Part shown: positions 17,360 through 26,485 of the stretch, one piece after another | How positions within the stretch are numbered: the stretch's first letter is position 1 | Layout: every line of letters begins with the position of its first letter | DNA from: Ruegeria sp. TM1040 | Lineage (GTDB): Bacteria > Pseudomonadota > Alphaproteobacteria > Rhodobacterales > Rhodobacteraceae | Length of the DNA: 64,000 nucleotides | NCBI RefSeq assembly: GCF_000014065.1 | Contig: NC_008043.1 | Coordinates: forward strand, 62,001-126,000 | Reading direction: 5' to 3' | The notes under the pieces: model-generated | What the model saw: the letters and a program-made list of their open reading frames with translations, nothing else | What the model was told of the DNA's origin: nothing | The model's database searches: none | Translations under genes and position numbers: made by a program

Positions 17360-18217
17360 TCAGCGGCCGTGGCTGCGGTCGTAACCATTGAGCGCCGGGC
17401 TCTTCCAGCCCTGAAGCGCACCGTCCCTGGGCGCAAACACCTCGACCAGCATCGGATAACAGGCCGCCGTATCGCTTGAATGTTCGGCAGAGCAGTCACC
17501 TCCGGGGCAGGCGCTCATGGCGCCCAAGAGATCAATCTCGGCAAAGAACTCCAGATAATCCCCCGGACGCACGGGGCTTGCCTTCATGAAATACTGACCG
17601 GTGTCGCGGGTAAACCCCGTACACATAAAGACATTCAGCACATCATGCACATGTGGCTCTGCTTCTTCGAGCGAGAGCCCCAGGTGATCCGCCAGCGCGC
17701 GGGTGAGGTTGGAATGGCAGCAATGGTGATACTGGCTCCCCTGCAACAGGTTGCCAGTATAGGGGTCGCAACGGGTGCCAATCACGTCATGTACCGATCC
17801 GCCATAGGCATCAATCCCGTACCACTCCAGCGTGTCGGCGATGATCGTCGCCATAGGGCGCATATAAGGCAGGTTCGACCAGAGCCGCTCTGCGGTGGTA
17901 ACATGTGTTCCGTGCAGCGCCCGGGTCTTGCCGGAAAAGAACCGCTCAGAAATGTCGTGGCGGTTCCAGAGGTTGAGGTCCCCAACCTGCGGCCCCTCAA
18001 TAGAGGAGATCCGGAAAAACTGCCCCGCGCCCACCTCAAACGTGGCCGCCTCGCGCGGGGGTACCGTGACCTCTGCAATCTTTTCAGCGCCTTGGCGCGC
18101 CGCGCGATAAAGATCCAGATCCGGCTTCGGAAGCGTCTCGTTGGGGTAGCAGATGACAGGCGGCACAGCGCGGCGGGTTTCTGCGTCTGCGGGGATGGGG
18201 AAATCTGTATCGGTCAT
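17360..18217 (-). CDS. DUF1989 / urea carboxylase-associated family protein
   Basis: A 285-residue cytoplasmic protein of the DUF1989 family. Members accompany urea or guanidine carboxylases, and two of them form carboxyguanidine deiminase; others have no known reaction. Conserved stretches include QVGDLNLWNRHD, GTRCDPYTGN, and HHCCHSNLTRAL (about residues 165-176), with further Cys in CPGGDCS, suggesting a metal site. The ATG at 18217 has a GGGAG site 11 bases upstream. No carboxylase is nearby; instead it follows a PLP decarboxylase gene by 129 bases on the same strand, hinting at amine or guanidino-compound metabolism (inference). Confidence 0.75.
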   Translation of the reverse strand: MTDTDFPIPADAETRRAVPPVICYPNETLPKPDLDLYRAARQGAEKIAEVTVPPREAATFEVGAGQFFRISSIEGPQVGDLNLWNRHDISERFFSGKTRALHGTHVTTAERLWSNLPYMRPMATIIADTLEWYGIDAYGGSVHDVIGTRCDPYTGNLLQGSQYHHCCHSNLTRALADHLGLSLEEAEPHVHDVLNVFMCTGFTRDTGQYFMKASPVRPGDYLEFFAEIDLLGAMSACPGGDCSAEHSSDTAACYPMLVEVFAPRDGALQGWKSPALNGYDRSHGR

Positions 18218-18288
18218 GGTTTGGCGCACTCCCTGCGGGTTTTCCCGGCCATTAAGCGGCTGCACCCCGGGGCTGTCAAACAGATGAC

Positions 18289-18321
18289 CCGCGCCCAGAG
18301 AGCATCCAGGCGCGGTTTTTT
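18289..18321 (+). terminator. Terminator-like hairpin between decarboxylase and DUF1989 genes
   Basis: Perfect CCGCGCC (18289-18295) / GGCGCGG (18309-18315) stem followed by six T on the plus strand. Both flanking genes are on the minus strand, where the hairpin lacks a U-tract, so its role is unclear. Confidence 0.5.
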
Positions 18322-18346
18322 ATCAAGCCAAATCAAAATGCTGAGA

Positions 18347-19519
18347 TCAGAGCACCACGACATCCAGCGGCGGGAAGCCGTTGAACCCGATCGAGGCATA
18401 GGTGGTGGTGTAGGCCCCACAAGAGTGGATCACCACACGGTCGCCCGACGTCAGCCCCAGCGGCAGCTGAACGGGTTGTTTTTCATAGAGCACATCGGCG
18501 CTGTCGCAGGACGGGCCTGCCAGCACACAGGCGCCCATGGTTTCATGATCGCGGTCGGTGGTGATCTTGTAGCGGATCGCCTCGTCCATGGTTTCCGCAA
18601 GGCCGGAGAACTTGCCAATGTCGAGATAGACCCAACGATGAAGATCGCTGTCGTGCTTACGCGATACCAGCATGACCTCGGCGGCGATTGCGCCGGCTTC
18701 GGCCACCAGACCACGACCGGGTTCTGCCATCACTTCGGCCGCATCCGGGAAACGGGCATTCACGCGTTTCATCACCTCAGAGGCGTAGTCCTGCGGCGCC
18801 ATCACGGCATCACGGTAGCCAGCCGGGAAACCGCCCCCGATGTTCAGAAGCTTGAGATCATGCCCCGCCGCACGCGCCGCCTGCCAGACGTCGGCAACCT
18901 GATCGAGGATCGGCTCCCACATCTCGGGCTTGCGGGTTTGAGAACCCACATGAAACGACAGGCCATGCGGGACCAGGCCAAGCGCCACGCAGCGATCCAT
19001 CAGACCCACCGCCATATCCGGCGCGCAGCCGAACTTGCGGCTGAGCGGCCAATCGGCCGAGGAGGCCTCTACGAGGATGCGAATGCAGACATGGGCGCCC
19101 GGCGCGTGTTCGGCGAGCTTTTCCAGCTCCTCGACCGCATCCGCCGCAAAATGAGTGATCCCCAGCGCATGCGCAAAAGCGATGTCGGCGGGTTTCTTGA
19201 TGGTATTGCCAAAAGTGATGCGCGCAGCAGAGGCGCCGGCGGCGCGGCACATTTCGATCTCGGCGCGGCTGGCGGCATCGAAATTCGACCCCAACGCGCA
19301 GAGACGGCGCAGGATTTCAGGCGCCGGGTTGGCCTTGACCGCGTAGTGAATACGCGCACGCCCCAGACCCCGGGCAAGACCCATGTACTGGCGCGCCACG
19401 GCTTCGCTGTCGATCACAAGCGTCGGGCGCTCGAACCGGGTGTTTGCGATATACTGCAGGTGGCGGGGGACAAAAGTCACGTCGTCGCGGGCCGCAGGCC
19501 CGGTCACGAATACTGTCAT
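18347..19519 (-). CDS. Type III PLP-dependent ornithine/lysine-type decarboxylase
   Basis: A 390-residue alanine-racemase-fold (type III) decarboxylase that probably makes putrescine or cadaverine from ornithine or lysine. The PLP lysine lies in HYAVKANP (about residue 58). The family also shows FHVGSQ near residue 185, NIGGGFP near 222 (phosphate binding), EPGRGLV near 262, and the C-terminal Cys motif GPSCDSADVL, where Cys and Asp face the substrate of the partner subunit. The ATG at 19519 has GGAG six bases upstream and is preferred over an ATG two codons earlier. Substrate choice between ornithine, lysine and diaminopimelate-like compounds is not settled, but the length favours ornithine/lysine decarboxylase. 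Confidence 0.87.
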   Translation of the reverse strand: MTVFVTGPAARDDVTFVPRHLQYIANTRFERPTLVIDSEAVARQYMGLARGLGRARIHYAVKANPAPEILRRLCALGSNFDAASRAEIEMCRAAGASAARITFGNTIKKPADIAFAHALGITHFAADAVEELEKLAEHAPGAHVCIRILVEASSADWPLSRKFGCAPDMAVGLMDRCVALGLVPHGLSFHVGSQTRKPEMWEPILDQVADVWQAARAAGHDLKLLNIGGGFPAGYRDAVMAPQDYASEVMKRVNARFPDAAEVMAEPGRGLVAEAGAIAAEVMLVSRKHDSDLHRWVYLDIGKFSGLAETMDEAIRYKITTDRDHETMGACVLAGPSCDSADVLYEKQPVQLPLGLTSGDRVVIHSCGAYTTTYASIGFNGFPPLDVVVL

Positions 19520-20003
19520 GGTCATCTCCAAAAGACCCGGCCATATATGACCGCTCAGTTCCATCAGAGACGTTACCGTCGCTACGTAACCCTAGGGCTT
19601 TGAACCCTTTCGACAGAGGCGCGTGCGTTGGCGTCTTAAGCGCGCATATCGGGCAAAACCACGAGTCGATCAAGCACCAATTTCTGCAAGGAAGATATTT
19701 CTTTTCTGCATGGCTCAGCGTGCTGGCGTGCGCGCCACAGGGAGCCGGCCTGGATAGCGCATCCCGGCGACGCACTCCTCATTGCCATGTGCGACCTTGA
19801 TGTTTTCAGACAGGCGCAAGGCCCACGCGGCCCACCACATCGCATCCCCGAGGGTCGCCCTCACGCTGGCACAACAGCCGCCCTGCGCAGGAGTGCGCAT
19901 GAACTGACAGGACGCGGGACAAAGTGTGAATTCGCTGCTTATGCACCGACGTCTGCAATAGAGGTAGGCAGGCCCAAGTCTCGCTCTCACAGCCTTTAGT
20001 CCA
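19520..20003. other. Intergenic region between decarboxylase and LysR genes
   Basis: No gene is supported. A 61-codon minus-strand frame (19715-19900) has no ribosome site and no recognisable family. A polyamine-responsive leader for the decarboxylase could lie here, but no conserved structure was recognised. Confidence 0.4.
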
Positions 20004-20945
20004 TCAAGGCACAATTCCTGAGAGCTGCGAAACGTCGGAAACGACGTTTCGCAGCCATTGATGTCCAAAGTCCTTGGTGCGGGTTTTGTGCCAAACCTGA
20101 AAAATCTTCCTGACCGGAGCTTCAAAGGGCAGTTCCGATACCTGCAGTCCGAAAGCCTGTTCGGCGTGCTGAGCCAGTATGCGCGGCACGGTGTAGACCA
20201 GATCGGTCAGAGCCGTTGCGCTGAGTGCTGCGGAATAATGCGGCACACGAAGTTCGATCCGCCGCCGAATCCCCATCTTTGAAAGTGCTTCGTCGATACG
20301 GCTGTATTCGGCGTCCAGCGTGGTGAACATGATGTGACCAAGCGACGTGTATTGCTCCATGCTCAAACCCGGTTGAAACACCGGGTGCCCTGCACGAGCG
20401 ACGCAAACAAACTCACTTGCACCCAGAAGTTCGCGATCAAAACGCGAAGGTGTATCAAAATCCTGAATGACCGTGAGATCGATCCTTCCGCGTTCCAAAT
20501 CTGAGTAGGCGTCATCGACGTTCTGGTTGATCGCCATCGAGTGCAAAAACCGCAAAGAAACATTCGGTGCCTGTTTCGCAACACGTGCAGTGAGGCCAGG
20601 CACAAGCAGCGTTGAAAACAGATCATTCATGCCCAAGCGATAAGTTGCACGCAGGTTGGCCGGATCATTGTCATCCTTCACCGTCATAGCGTCCTGAAGC
20701 ATCTTTAGGCTGGCGTCTATGGCCGGTGCCAGCTCACGGCAGCGCTCGGTCGGTTGCATGCCGTCGGTCGATCGAATGAACAACTCATCATCCATCAGGT
20801 CGCGCAACCGCCGCAACGCATGGCTGACCGCGGGTTGGCTTAATCCGACAGAGTTCGCGGCTTTGGTTACGCTTCGTTCGGCCGCGAGAGCCGAAAAAAC
20901 CTTTAGGAGATTCAAATCGATGGCATTCAAATTCTTCTGGTGCAT
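20004..20945 (-). CDS. LysR family transcriptional regulator
   Basis: A 313-residue LysR-type regulator. The N-terminal winged helix-turn-helix (about residues 3-62) shows LNLLKVFSALAAERSVTKAA followed by LSQPAVSHALRRLR. The remainder is the periplasmic-binding-like effector domain; it resembles the NodD/NahR-like branch (MNDLFSTLLVPGL near residue 105). ATG 20945 is preferred because the HTH begins at once; an upstream in-frame ATG (20963) lies inside the operator-like palindrome. It is divergent from the peptide-type ABC operon beginning at 21029 and is its likely regulator, with an unknown effector that may be the imported compound. Confidence 0.88.
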   Translation of the reverse strand: MHQKNLNAIDLNLLKVFSALAAERSVTKAANSVGLSQPAVSHALRRLRDLMDDELFIRSTDGMQPTERCRELAPAIDASLKMLQDAMTVKDDNDPANLRATYRLGMNDLFSTLLVPGLTARVAKQAPNVSLRFLHSMAINQNVDDAYSDLERGRIDLTVIQDFDTPSRFDRELLGASEFVCVARAGHPVFQPGLSMEQYTSLGHIMFTTLDAEYSRIDEALSKMGIRRRIELRVPHYSAALSATALTDLVYTVPRILAQHAEQAFGLQVSELPFEAPVRKIFQVWHKTRTKDFGHQWLRNVVSDVSQLSGIVP

Positions 20946-20948
20946 ATT

Positions 20949-20964
20949 AATGATACTAATCATT
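20949..20964. promoter_or_regulatory. Palindrome in the LysR/ABC divergent promoter
   Basis: AATGAT-ACTA-ATCATT, a perfect 6-bp inverted repeat four bases upstream of the LysR start. It fits the T-N11-A type site expected for LysR autoregulation and control of the divergent operon. Confidence 0.55.
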
Positions 20965-21028
20965 CATTCGACTGATGCAACCGAGTTGCTCTAATGAGGT
21001 GCAAGAAAACCCAAAAGGGAGAATCCAT

Positions 21029-22546
21029 ATGTCCGTCAGATCCATGCTGCTTGCCTCAGCGCTGGCGCTTTCCTCCGCGCTTCCCAGTTTTGCCGACAAG
21101 GCGAATGACACGCTGGTCGCAGCTTTCAACAAGGAAGTTCAGACGCTTGACGGTCTCTACTCAACGTCGCGCGAGAACCTGATCCTGTCCTATCTGACCT
21201 CGGATCAGCTGGTCGAGCTGAACCTCGACACCGGAGAGTATGAAGGGGCACTAGCGGAAAGCTATACTTGGGTCGATGATCGCACCATCGATTTCACACT
21301 CCGCGAAGGCCTGACATTCCATGACGGTTCGCCTGTAATGGTCGAAGACATCGTCTATTCCTTTGACTGGATCGCCAATGCGGACTCCAAGACCAAACGC
21401 GGCGCCTTTATCCGTGGTTGGTTCGAGAGCGCTGTCGCGATTGATGATCGCACAGTGCGCGTCACCGCCAAACAACCCTATCCTTTGATGCTGCGTGACA
21501 TCGCCGTCTTCGTTCTCACTCGCAAGGCAGGCAGCTATGGCGATGGCAACCCTGATGCGCTGACGCAGAACTTCGTCGGCACCGGCCCTTACAAGATTTC
21601 TGAATTTGCCATGGGCGCCGGTGTGCAGCTGGAGCGCTATGATGGATACTACACTGGCGGACCCAAGGCGGCCGGTTCGATTGAGAAAATCGTCCTGCGC
21701 CCGATTCCCGACTGGGGCACCGTGACGGCGGAATTGCTGTCGGGGGGCGTAAACTGGTCTTTCAACGTGCCTGACGATACGGCCAAAGATCTGGGCGGAT
21801 TGCCCATGGTGGATCATGTATCCGGCGTGTCCACGCGCGTTGCCTTCCTGGTGCTGGACGCCGCAGGTGTCAGCGATGCGGAAGGCCCAATGACCAACAA
21901 GCTGGTGCGTCAGGCGCTCAACCATGCGGTAAACCGGAAAGAAATCGTTGAATTTCTCGTCGGCGGTTCGGGCCGCGTTGTTCACTCGACCTGTAACGCG
22001 GGCATGTTCGGCTGTGATGTCGAGATCACGGAATACGATTATGACCCCGAAAAGGCCAAGGCTTTGCTGGCTGAAGCGGGCTACCCGGACGGCTTTGAGT
22101 TCGACCTGACCGCCTATCGCGAACGCCCCATCATGGAAGCAGTTGCCGCGGATCTGGCCGAAATCGGCGTGATCGCGAATATCAACTTCGTAAAGCTTTC
22201 CGCGTTGTCCAAATCCCGCGCCGAAGGTCAGCTTGAAGCATTCCAGAACGCCTGGGGCTTTTATGCGACGCCGGATCTGGGCGCGATTTCCAACTACTAT
22301 GTCGAAGGATCCAACCGCAACCTACACCAAGACGCAGAGGTTCAAGGTTGGTTCAAGGCTGCGCTGGAAACTGTCGATCAAGACGAGCGCGCAGATCTCT
22401 ATGCGAAGGCCCTGCAGAAGATCGCCGATGAGGCTTACCTGCTTCCGATCTTCCAGTATTCGCAAAACTACGTGAAGAGCGTGGATGTGAATTTTGCGGC
22501 ACCGGCCGACGGCCTGCCACGGCTCAATGAGCTGAGCTGGAAGTAA
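21029..22546 (+). CDS. ABC transporter substrate-binding protein (peptide/opine type)
   Basis: A 505-residue SBP_bac_5 (DppA/OppA-type) periplasmic protein. The signal peptide covers about residues 1-22 (cleavage near SFA-DK). Family motifs are FTLREGLTFHDGSPVMVEDI near residue 85, the SBP_bac_5 signature, and GTGPYKISEF near residue 175. The ATG has AAGGGAG eight bases upstream; a frame extending to 20975 has no such site. It is the first gene of a six-gene operon with two permeases, a double ATPase, a DapE-like deacylase and a CapA-like protein. The ligand is probably a peptide or acylated amino compound, inferred from the enzymes. Confidence 0.9.
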   Translation: MSVRSMLLASALALSSALPSFADKANDTLVAAFNKEVQTLDGLYSTSRENLILSYLTSDQLVELNLDTGEYEGALAESYTWVDDRTIDFTLREGLTFHDGSPVMVEDIVYSFDWIANADSKTKRGAFIRGWFESAVAIDDRTVRVTAKQPYPLMLRDIAVFVLTRKAGSYGDGNPDALTQNFVGTGPYKISEFAMGAGVQLERYDGYYTGGPKAAGSIEKIVLRPIPDWGTVTAELLSGGVNWSFNVPDDTAKDLGGLPMVDHVSGVSTRVAFLVLDAAGVSDAEGPMTNKLVRQALNHAVNRKEIVEFLVGGSGRVVHSTCNAGMFGCDVEITEYDYDPEKAKALLAEAGYPDGFEFDLTAYRERPIMEAVAADLAEIGVIANINFVKLSALSKSRAEGQLEAFQNAWGFYATPDLGAISNYYVEGSNRNLHQDAEVQGWFKAALETVDQDERADLYAKALQKIADEAYLLPIFQYSQNYVKSVDVNFAAPADGLPRLNELSWK

Positions 22547-22618
22547 CCACACAAGCCTGACCGGGCGCCTCTCTTTGCGTCCGGTCGGCATCCCTGCTTT
22601 CCTACAGGACCACCTGCC

Positions 22619-23536
22619 ATGTTGAGATTCATACTAAAGCGCCTGGCTCTTGGCCTTTCGGTCGCGCTGACCGTGTCGCTTGCGACCTTCCTGATGCTGA
22701 ACCTGGCAGCCGACCCTGCGGCTATGGTTGCCGGTGAAGACGCCACCCAAGAAGCTATCGAGCAAATCCGCGTGCAATACGGGTTTGACCGTCCGCTTTA
22801 CGTCCGCTTTTTCGAATGGTTTGGTAGCATTCTCGTTGGTGACTTTGGTGACAGCTATTACTGGAAAAAACCGGTATTCGATCTGCTGATCGAACGCGCA
22901 CCGGTTACCATAACCCTCGCCCTTGGCGCGCTCAGCGTCACTGTTCTGGTAGGTCTTCCGCTGGGTGTTCTGGCCGCGCTGAAACCAAATGGCTGGCTTG
23001 ATCGCTTTGCCTTGAGTTTCGGCACCGCCGCTCAGGCCGTTCCGAATTTCTGGCTCGGGCTGATCCTGATCATCCTTTTGGGCGTTATGTTTCCGATCTT
23101 TCCTGTTTCGGGAGATTCCACCTGGAAACACTTCATCCTGCCCTGTTTCGTTCTTGGCACCAGCGCGGTTCCCCAGGTGTTGCGCCTCACACGGACCGGC
23201 ATGATCGAGGTGCTGGGCTCTGACTATATTCGCACTGCCCGTGCCAAAGGGTTTCGTTCAAGCCAGATCTTGTTCCGCCATGCGCTGCGCAACGCGCTTT
23301 TGCCGGTTGTGAGCGTTCTGGCGATCCAATTGGGCTACAAGCTGGGTGGCTCGGTCATCACCGAAACGATCTTTGCGCTCAATGGCCTGGGCCGGCTGGC
23401 CTACGAGTCGATCCTCGGCGCCGACATCCCGACGGTGCAAATGCTCGTCTTCTTCTTTGCCCTCGTCTTCATCGTCCTGACCGTTCTGGGCGACATCCTG
23501 AACGCGTGGCTTGATCCTCGCATGCGTGTGGAGTGA
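22619..23536 (+). CDS. ABC transporter permease (DppB-like)
   Basis: A 305-residue inner-membrane permease of the DppB/OppB family. The first membrane helix is at about residues 9-30; the periplasmic loop contains QYGFDRPLYVRFFEW. The cytoplasmic EAA loop that contacts the ATPase is LRLTRTGMIEVLGSDYIRTA continuing to ARAKG (about residues 185-208). Six membrane segments are visible. It pairs with the next gene, which starts four bases after its stop. Confidence 0.92.
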   Translation: MLRFILKRLALGLSVALTVSLATFLMLNLAADPAAMVAGEDATQEAIEQIRVQYGFDRPLYVRFFEWFGSILVGDFGDSYYWKKPVFDLLIERAPVTITLALGALSVTVLVGLPLGVLAALKPNGWLDRFALSFGTAAQAVPNFWLGLILIILLGVMFPIFPVSGDSTWKHFILPCFVLGTSAVPQVLRLTRTGMIEVLGSDYIRTARAKGFRSSQILFRHALRNALLPVVSVLAIQLGYKLGGSVITETIFALNGLGRLAYESILGADIPTVQMLVFFFALVFIVLTVLGDILNAWLDPRMRVE

Positions 23537-23540
23537 ACCA

Positions 23541-24449
23541 ATGACAACAACAGCGAACGCCGTGGCTGCAATGGCCGACGATATCATCGACCTGACGCCG
23601 AAAGAGCGGATGATCCGCAAGGCAAAAAGCCACTTCGGCTTCAAGTTCGGCGCATTTATCGTGATCTCATTCTCATTGATCGCGATCTTCGCTCCGCTTT
23701 TTGCACCGCATGATCCCTATCTTCAGGACCTTGCCAAACGTCTGGTGCCGCCCGTCTGGCAAGAGAGCGGGTCGTGGGAGCATATCCTGGGCACCGACGC
23801 GCTCGGCCGCGATTACCTGAGCCGCTTGATTTACGGTGCACGCATTTCCATGGGCGTAGGCTTTGGCGCTGCAACACTGGGATGTCTGATTGGCGTCACC
23901 ATCGGTCTCAGTGCGGGCTATCTGGGCGGGCGCGTCGATCAGGCTGCCTCCTTTCTGCTGACCTGCCAACTGGCGCTACCGTCTCTCTTGCTGGCCATGG
24001 CGCTTGTGTTCTTTGTTGGCTCTTCGGTCACGACTCTGTTGATCGTGCTCGGTGTGTTGCATTGGCAATACTACATGGTGGTCACGCGGACGCTGACCCG
24101 GCAGATCAGATCGCTGGAGTATGTCGCGGCGGCGCGCTCGATCGGCAGCACCGACCGGCAGATCCTGTTCTACGAAATCCTGCCGAACCTCTTTAACCAG
24201 ATCATCGTTGTGTTCTCGTTGGAAATGGCCGTCGTCATCATCCACGAAGCGTCGCTGTCGTTCCTCGGTGTGGGGGTGCAGCCCCCGACCGCCTCCTGGG
24301 GGCTGATGATCGCTGAGGGCAAGACCATGATGTATTTCAAACCCTACCTCGTCGTGATCCCCGGTGCCGCGCTGTTCTTGTTGGTGCTGGCTGTGAATCT
24401 GCTGGGCGATGGCATTCGCGACATCACCGCACCTGAAAGCCGCAACTGA
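23541..24449 (+). CDS. ABC transporter permease (DppC-like)
   Basis: A 302-residue DppC/OppC-family permease. An N-terminal cytoplasmic tail of about 35 residues precedes the first membrane helix, as is usual for this subunit. HILGTDALGRDYLSRLIYGA (about residues 78-97) is the DppC signature, and the EAA loop is near residue 195 (YVAAARSIGSTDRQI). The ATG at 23541 follows the DppB stop by four bases. Its stop overlaps an upstream in-frame start of the next gene. Confidence 0.92.
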   Translation: MTTTANAVAAMADDIIDLTPKERMIRKAKSHFGFKFGAFIVISFSLIAIFAPLFAPHDPYLQDLAKRLVPPVWQESGSWEHILGTDALGRDYLSRLIYGARISMGVGFGAATLGCLIGVTIGLSAGYLGGRVDQAASFLLTCQLALPSLLLAMALVFFVGSSVTTLLIVLGVLHWQYYMVVTRTLTRQIRSLEYVAAARSIGSTDRQILFYEILPNLFNQIIVVFSLEMAVVIIHEASLSFLGVGVQPPTASWGLMIAEGKTMMYFKPYLVVIPGAALFLLVLAVNLLGDGIRDITAPESRN

Positions 24450-24469
24450 TGCCGCCGGAGGAAAAAGAC

Positions 24470-26485
24470 ATGCAGCCCCTACTTGAAGTTCAAGACCTGT
24501 CGGTGACCCTGAAACTGGCCGAAGGTGAAATGACCGCCGTACGCGATGTTTCTTTCACGGTGAACCGCGGCGAAACGCTTGGCATCGTCGGCGAATCCGG
24601 CTCAGGCAAATCGGTGTCATCCATGGCAATAATGGGGCTACTGCCGGAGGGCACACGCACCCAAGCTGCGTGCCTGAGGTTTGATGACACGGATCTTTTG
24701 ACCGCGTCCGAGAAGCAGATGTCCAGGCTGCGCGGCAACAAGATTGCAATGATCTTTCAGGAGCCGATGACGTCGCTGAACCCGGTCTACACTATCGGGC
24801 GGCAGATGACCGAGCTGATGCAGCATCACAAGAATGTATCTAAGGCCGAGGCCCGCGCCCGTGCGATTGAGCTCTTGGAAAAGGTCGGGATCACCGCCGC
24901 CGCCAGCCGCTTGTCGCAATATCCGCACCAGCTGTCCGGCGGGCTGCGCCAGCGGGTCATGATCGCGATGATGCTGATGAACGATCCGGACCTGATCATC
25001 GCTGATGAACCCACCACCGCTTTGGACGTGACCATTCAGGCGCAGATCCTCAACCTGCTCAAGGACCTGCAAAAAGAGTTGAACATAGCGCTTGTCATCA
25101 TCTCGCATGACATGGGGGTTGTGGCCCGCGTATCGGACAAGATTGCGGTGATGTATGCCGGTCAGGTGATCGAAACCGGGACGGTGACGAATGTGCTGCA
25201 AAATCCCGTTCATCCCTATACCCAAGGCTTGCTGGAGAGCATTCCGATCCCCGGCCAGATCGAACCGGGCGGTCAGTTGGGGTCTATCCCCGGTCTGGTT
25301 CCATCGTTGAAAACACGGTTCAAGGGCTGTCGCTTTGCCAATCGCTGCACACGTGTTCAGGACGCCTGCATAGACCAGAGTGTCGCTTTGCGGGACGCGC
25401 CAACAGGTCAGGCCTATCGCTGCATTCTACCGTTTGAGGACCTTATGGCCCCGGCCGCGCCAGAGAGCTATGAGGCGGCTGGCTCTGGTCATGTCTATGG
25501 CTCCCGGATCGACAAGGAAGCAACGCCCCTGCTGTCTGCCGATGCGGCTGAATGTGTGTTTCAGGTCAGTCAGGATATGTTCTCTGCTCCCAAACCACTG
25601 AAAGCTGTCGACAACCTGTCCCTGGAGCTTAGCAAAGGCGAAGTTGTGGCCGTTGTCGGTGAATCCGGCTGCGGCAAGTCCACTTTGGCGCGCATGCTTT
25701 TGGGGCTTCAATCCCCCACCAATGGTAAGGTCACGTTGGATGGGCGCGACATTTCGGCCATGTCAAATGCCGAGCGATCGCGAAAAGTCCAGTCGATCTT
25801 TCAGGACCCGTATTCGTCGCTCAACCCCCGCCGGACGATTGGCGAGATCATCCGCCGTCCGATGGCGTTGCACGGTATGGGCAGCGCAAGCGAGCAGCAA
25901 AAAGTGGTCGAAGAGATCATGGAGCTAGTCGGCCTGCCGCGGAACTTTTATCACAACTATCCCAACCAGCTTTCTGGCGGGCAACGTCAGCGTGTCGCCA
26001 TTGCGCGTGCACTGGTCCTGAAACCCGAGATTGTCGTCTGCGACGAACCGACCTCGGCGCTGGATGTCTCGGTTCAGGCCCAAATCCTGAACCTGCTGCT
26101 GGAATTGCGCCGGGAGATGCGGCTCACCTATCTGCTCATCACGCATGATATGGCGGTGGTCGAACATATAGCAACCCGTGTGATCGTCATGTATCTGGGC
26201 CGGGTGGTCGAGATCGCCGACGCGCGCTCGATCTTCAAATCCCCCAAACACCCCTACACCAAGGCGCTGCTCAAGTCCGTGTTGACCCCCGATCCCGGTG
26301 CCGGTGTGCCGAGCATCGAGTTGGGCTCCTCCTATCCCAACCCGATCAACCCGCCCAGCGGTTGCACGTTCCACCCCAGGTGCGAGTTCGCGGAGGATAT
26401 CTGCAAAGCCAAGGCGCCTTTGCTTGAACATCTCACCGGCCAGCAAAGCTGCGCCTGTCACATGGTGGCGAGGGAAGTGGTATGA
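24470..26485 (+). CDS. Fused double ATPase of a peptide-type ABC importer (DppD-DppF)
   Basis: A 671-residue protein combining the two ATPases that DppD and DppF usually provide separately. Domain 1 (about residues 1-325) has GESGSGKS, LSGGLRQRVMIAMML and ADEPTTALDVT, plus the oligopeptide C-terminal Cys-rich extension (GCRFANRC). Domain 2 (about 350-670) has GESGCGKST, LSGGQRQRVAIARAL and CDEPTSALDVS, and ends with a similar extension (GCTFHPRC). These Cys-rich tails can bind an iron-sulfur cluster in relatives. ATG 24470 is chosen because GGAGGAAA lies six bases upstream; an ATG 21 bases earlier overlaps the DppC stop. Its stop overlaps the next gene by four bases. Confidence 0.93.
   Translation: MQPLLEVQDLSVTLKLAEGEMTAVRDVSFTVNRGETLGIVGESGSGKSVSSMAIMGLLPEGTRTQAACLRFDDTDLLTASEKQMSRLRGNKIAMIFQEPMTSLNPVYTIGRQMTELMQHHKNVSKAEARARAIELLEKVGITAAASRLSQYPHQLSGGLRQRVMIAMMLMNDPDLIIADEPTTALDVTIQAQILNLLKDLQKELNIALVIISHDMGVVARVSDKIAVMYAGQVIETGTVTNVLQNPVHPYTQGLLESIPIPGQIEPGGQLGSIPGLVPSLKTRFKGCRFANRCTRVQDACIDQSVALRDAPTGQAYRCILPFEDLMAPAAPESYEAAGSGHVYGSRIDKEATPLLSADAAECVFQVSQDMFSAPKPLKAVDNLSLELSKGEVVAVVGESGCGKSTLARMLLGLQSPTNGKVTLDGRDISAMSNAERSRKVQSIFQDPYSSLNPRRTIGEIIRRPMALHGMGSASEQQKVVEEIMELVGLPRNFYHNYPNQLSGGQRQRVAIARALVLKPEIVVCDEPTSALDVSVQAQILNLLLELRREMRLTYLLITHDMAVVEHIATRVIVMYLGRVVEIADARSIFKSPKHPYTKALLKSVLTPDPGAGVPSIELGSSYPNPINPPSGCTFHPRCEFAEDICKAKAPLLEHLTGQQSCACHMVAREVV

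Noticed and set aside
17480-19603. Very long plus-strand open frame opposite the DUF1989 and decarboxylase genes
   Set aside because: It is the antisense shadow of two well-supported GC-rich genes, spans the gap between them and shows no family motif.
19715-19900. Possible 61-codon minus-strand gene in the gap after the LysR gene
   Set aside because: No ribosome site, no recognisable family and high content of rare-looking residues; kept only as a gap note.
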